From JAWLCG01 sp041687295 (lineage in GTDB: Bacteria; Planctomycetota; Phycisphaerae; SM23-33; FEN-1343), in contig JAWLCG010000348.1 in assembly GCA_041687295.1 (NCBI GenBank), forward strand, positions 1 to 5,167: 5,167 bases of DNA. The letters run 5' to 3'. This document shows, piece by piece, positions 4,412 to 5,167 of this stretch (positions are counted from its first letter, which is position 1; each line of letters starts with the position of its first letter). The position numbers were made by a program, and so were the translations under genes. The notes below the pieces were generated by a model that saw nothing but the letters and a program-made list of their open reading frames with translations, was not told where the DNA came from and made no database searches.

Positions 4412-5167
4412 GTGCCGCCCACGCAGTGGCTGTACAAGCGGACGCCCGAGGCCGAGCTGAACGTGCGCGCCTGGTACCCGCCGGACTGGCGGGAGGGGGA
4501 CCGTCGGGCGGCGGTGGTGTTCTTCCACGGCGGGGGCTGGTACGGCGGGGTTCCGGTGACGCAGTTCGTCCCCCACGCCGCCTACTTCGCCAGCCGGGGC
4601 GCCGTCGCCCTGCGGCCCGAGTACCGCACGCCGGGCCACCACGGCGTGTGCCTGTCCGCCAGCGTCCGCGACGCCCGCAGCGCCCTGCGCTGGATCCGCC
4701 AACAGGCCGGGCCGCTGGGCGTGGACCCCGCACGCGTCATCGCCGTCGGTGGGTCCTCGGGCGCCTACCTGTCGGCGGCCTCGGCCGTGCTGCTGGGCTT
4801 CGACGAGCCCGACGAGGACCGCAGCGTCTCGTGTCGACCCGATGCGCTGGCCCTGTTCAACCCCGTGCTGGTCTTCGACTCGACCTTCTCGTTCACCCGT
4901 CGGCTCACGCCGGAGCTGGCCGGGGCGCTGTCGATCACGCCGCACCTCCGCCGCACGCTGCCGCCGACCTGGATGACCTACGGCACCGACGATCCCCTGG
5001 TTGTCCAGGGCCAGGCCTTCATGGAACGCGTCACCGCACTGGACGCCCGCGCAACCCTCTACCTGGCCCCTGGCGAGCGGAAGGGCTTTTTCAACGGCCC
5101 GCCCTGGCGCGAGCGGACGCTCTGGCAGGTCGACACCTTCCTGGCCTCGCTGGGCCACCTCCAGGGC
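4412..5167 (+). CDS. Alpha/beta hydrolase (acetyl-esterase-like), nearly complete, catalytic His apparently lost
   Basis: The frame opens at a GTG and runs 252 residues to the window edge without a stop. It follows planctomycete esterase-like hydrolases closely from memory: a short N-terminus with Y-K-R-T-P-E-A-E-L, the oxyanion motif HGGGW (39-43), L-R-P-E-Y-R (67-72), D-A-R-S-A-L-R-W-I-R (87-96), GGSSG (113-117) with nucleophile S115, F-N-P-V-L (149-153), and Y-G-T-D-D-P-L-V (190-197) with D194 as the likely acid. The ending DTFLASLGHLQG fits the family's C-terminus, so only a few residues are probably missing. The family's catalytic His normally precedes GFFN; here that position is K224 (E-R-K-G-F-F-N). 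No signal peptide is visible, so it should be cytoplasmic. Related enzymes cleave small acyl or carbohydrate esters, but this one may be inactive or altered. Confidence 0.87.
   Translation, partial: MPPTQWLYKRTPEAELNVRAWYPPDWREGDRRAAVVFFHGGGWYGGVPVTQFVPHAAYFASRGAVALRPEYRTPGHHGVCLSASVRDARSALRWIRQQAGPLGVDPARVIAVGGSSGAYLSAASAVLLGFDEPDEDRSVSCRPDALALFNPVLVFDSTFSFTRRLTPELAGALSITPHLRRTLPPTWMTYGTDDPLVVQGQAFMERVTALDARATLYLAPGERKGFFNGPPWRERTLWQVDTFLASLGHLQG

Noticed and set aside
3096..4733. Long minus-strand open frame of 545 residues
   Set aside because: It runs opposite to three genes with clear domains and start signals (VOC, cysteine-cluster, hydrolase), its product is low-complexity Arg/Pro/Gly, and it arises from high GC content.
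4145..5158. Minus-strand open frame of 337 residues
   Set aside because: It is a shadow of the hydrolase and cysteine-cluster genes; no recognisable motifs or start signal.
1..5167. tRNA, rRNA, CRISPR array, transposase or phage genes
   Set aside because: None seen: no regularly spaced repeats, no tRNA-like cloverleaf and no transposase or integrase motifs in the frames examined.

Overview
The window is a GC-rich stretch of bacterial chromosome. The best lineage clue is the minus-strand gene at 1938-2789. It has a signal peptide, a single LamG-like domain and a PEP-CTERM tail (VPEPASLALLGLGG followed by four Arg), a combination common in Planctomycetota, especially Phycisphaerae-like genomes. 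The zinc-ribbon fragment at the left edge and the esterase at the right edge resemble planctomycete families I recall, so I infer a planctomycete. No 16S or other marker gene is present to prove this.

Layout from left to right. (1) 1-215 (-) is the 5' part of a zinc-ribbon protein, divergent from (2) 319-1194 (+), an MTAP/PNP-family nucleoside phosphorylase with its own likely sigma70-type promoter and a perfect 10-bp hairpin downstream. (3) 1362-1862 (+) is a small lipoprotein rich in Tyr, Pro, Arg and Trp, of unknown function. A strong hairpin at 1880-1909 separates it from the convergent (4) PEP-CTERM gene at 1938-2789 (-), which has a strong Shine-Dalgarno sequence and a predicted 5' leader of about 145 nt. 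(5) 2790-3113 is a divergent control region with a promoter on each strand and several palindromes. (6) 3114-3500 (+) is a small VOC/glyoxalase-fold protein whose stop codon lies at the base of a long hairpin. (7) 3537-3847 is non-coding. It holds a repeat-like stretch and a pair of inverted GC-rich repeat units about 190 bp across. (8) 3848-4399 (+) is a cysteine-cluster protein (YkgJ/DUF3109-like) and (9) 4412-5167 (+) is a nearly complete alpha/beta hydrolase. The last two are 12 nt apart, and the hydrolase ribosome-binding site overlaps the upstream stop codon, so they form an operon.

The genes do not form an obvious shared pathway. They look like short independent units of ordinary chromosome, and I do not see a convincing new multi-gene system. 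The points most worth a second look are the large inverted-repeat element at about 3632-3829, the apparent loss of the catalytic His in the esterase, the unusual active-site residues of the phosphorylase, and the palindromes around the divergent promoters at 2941-3102.
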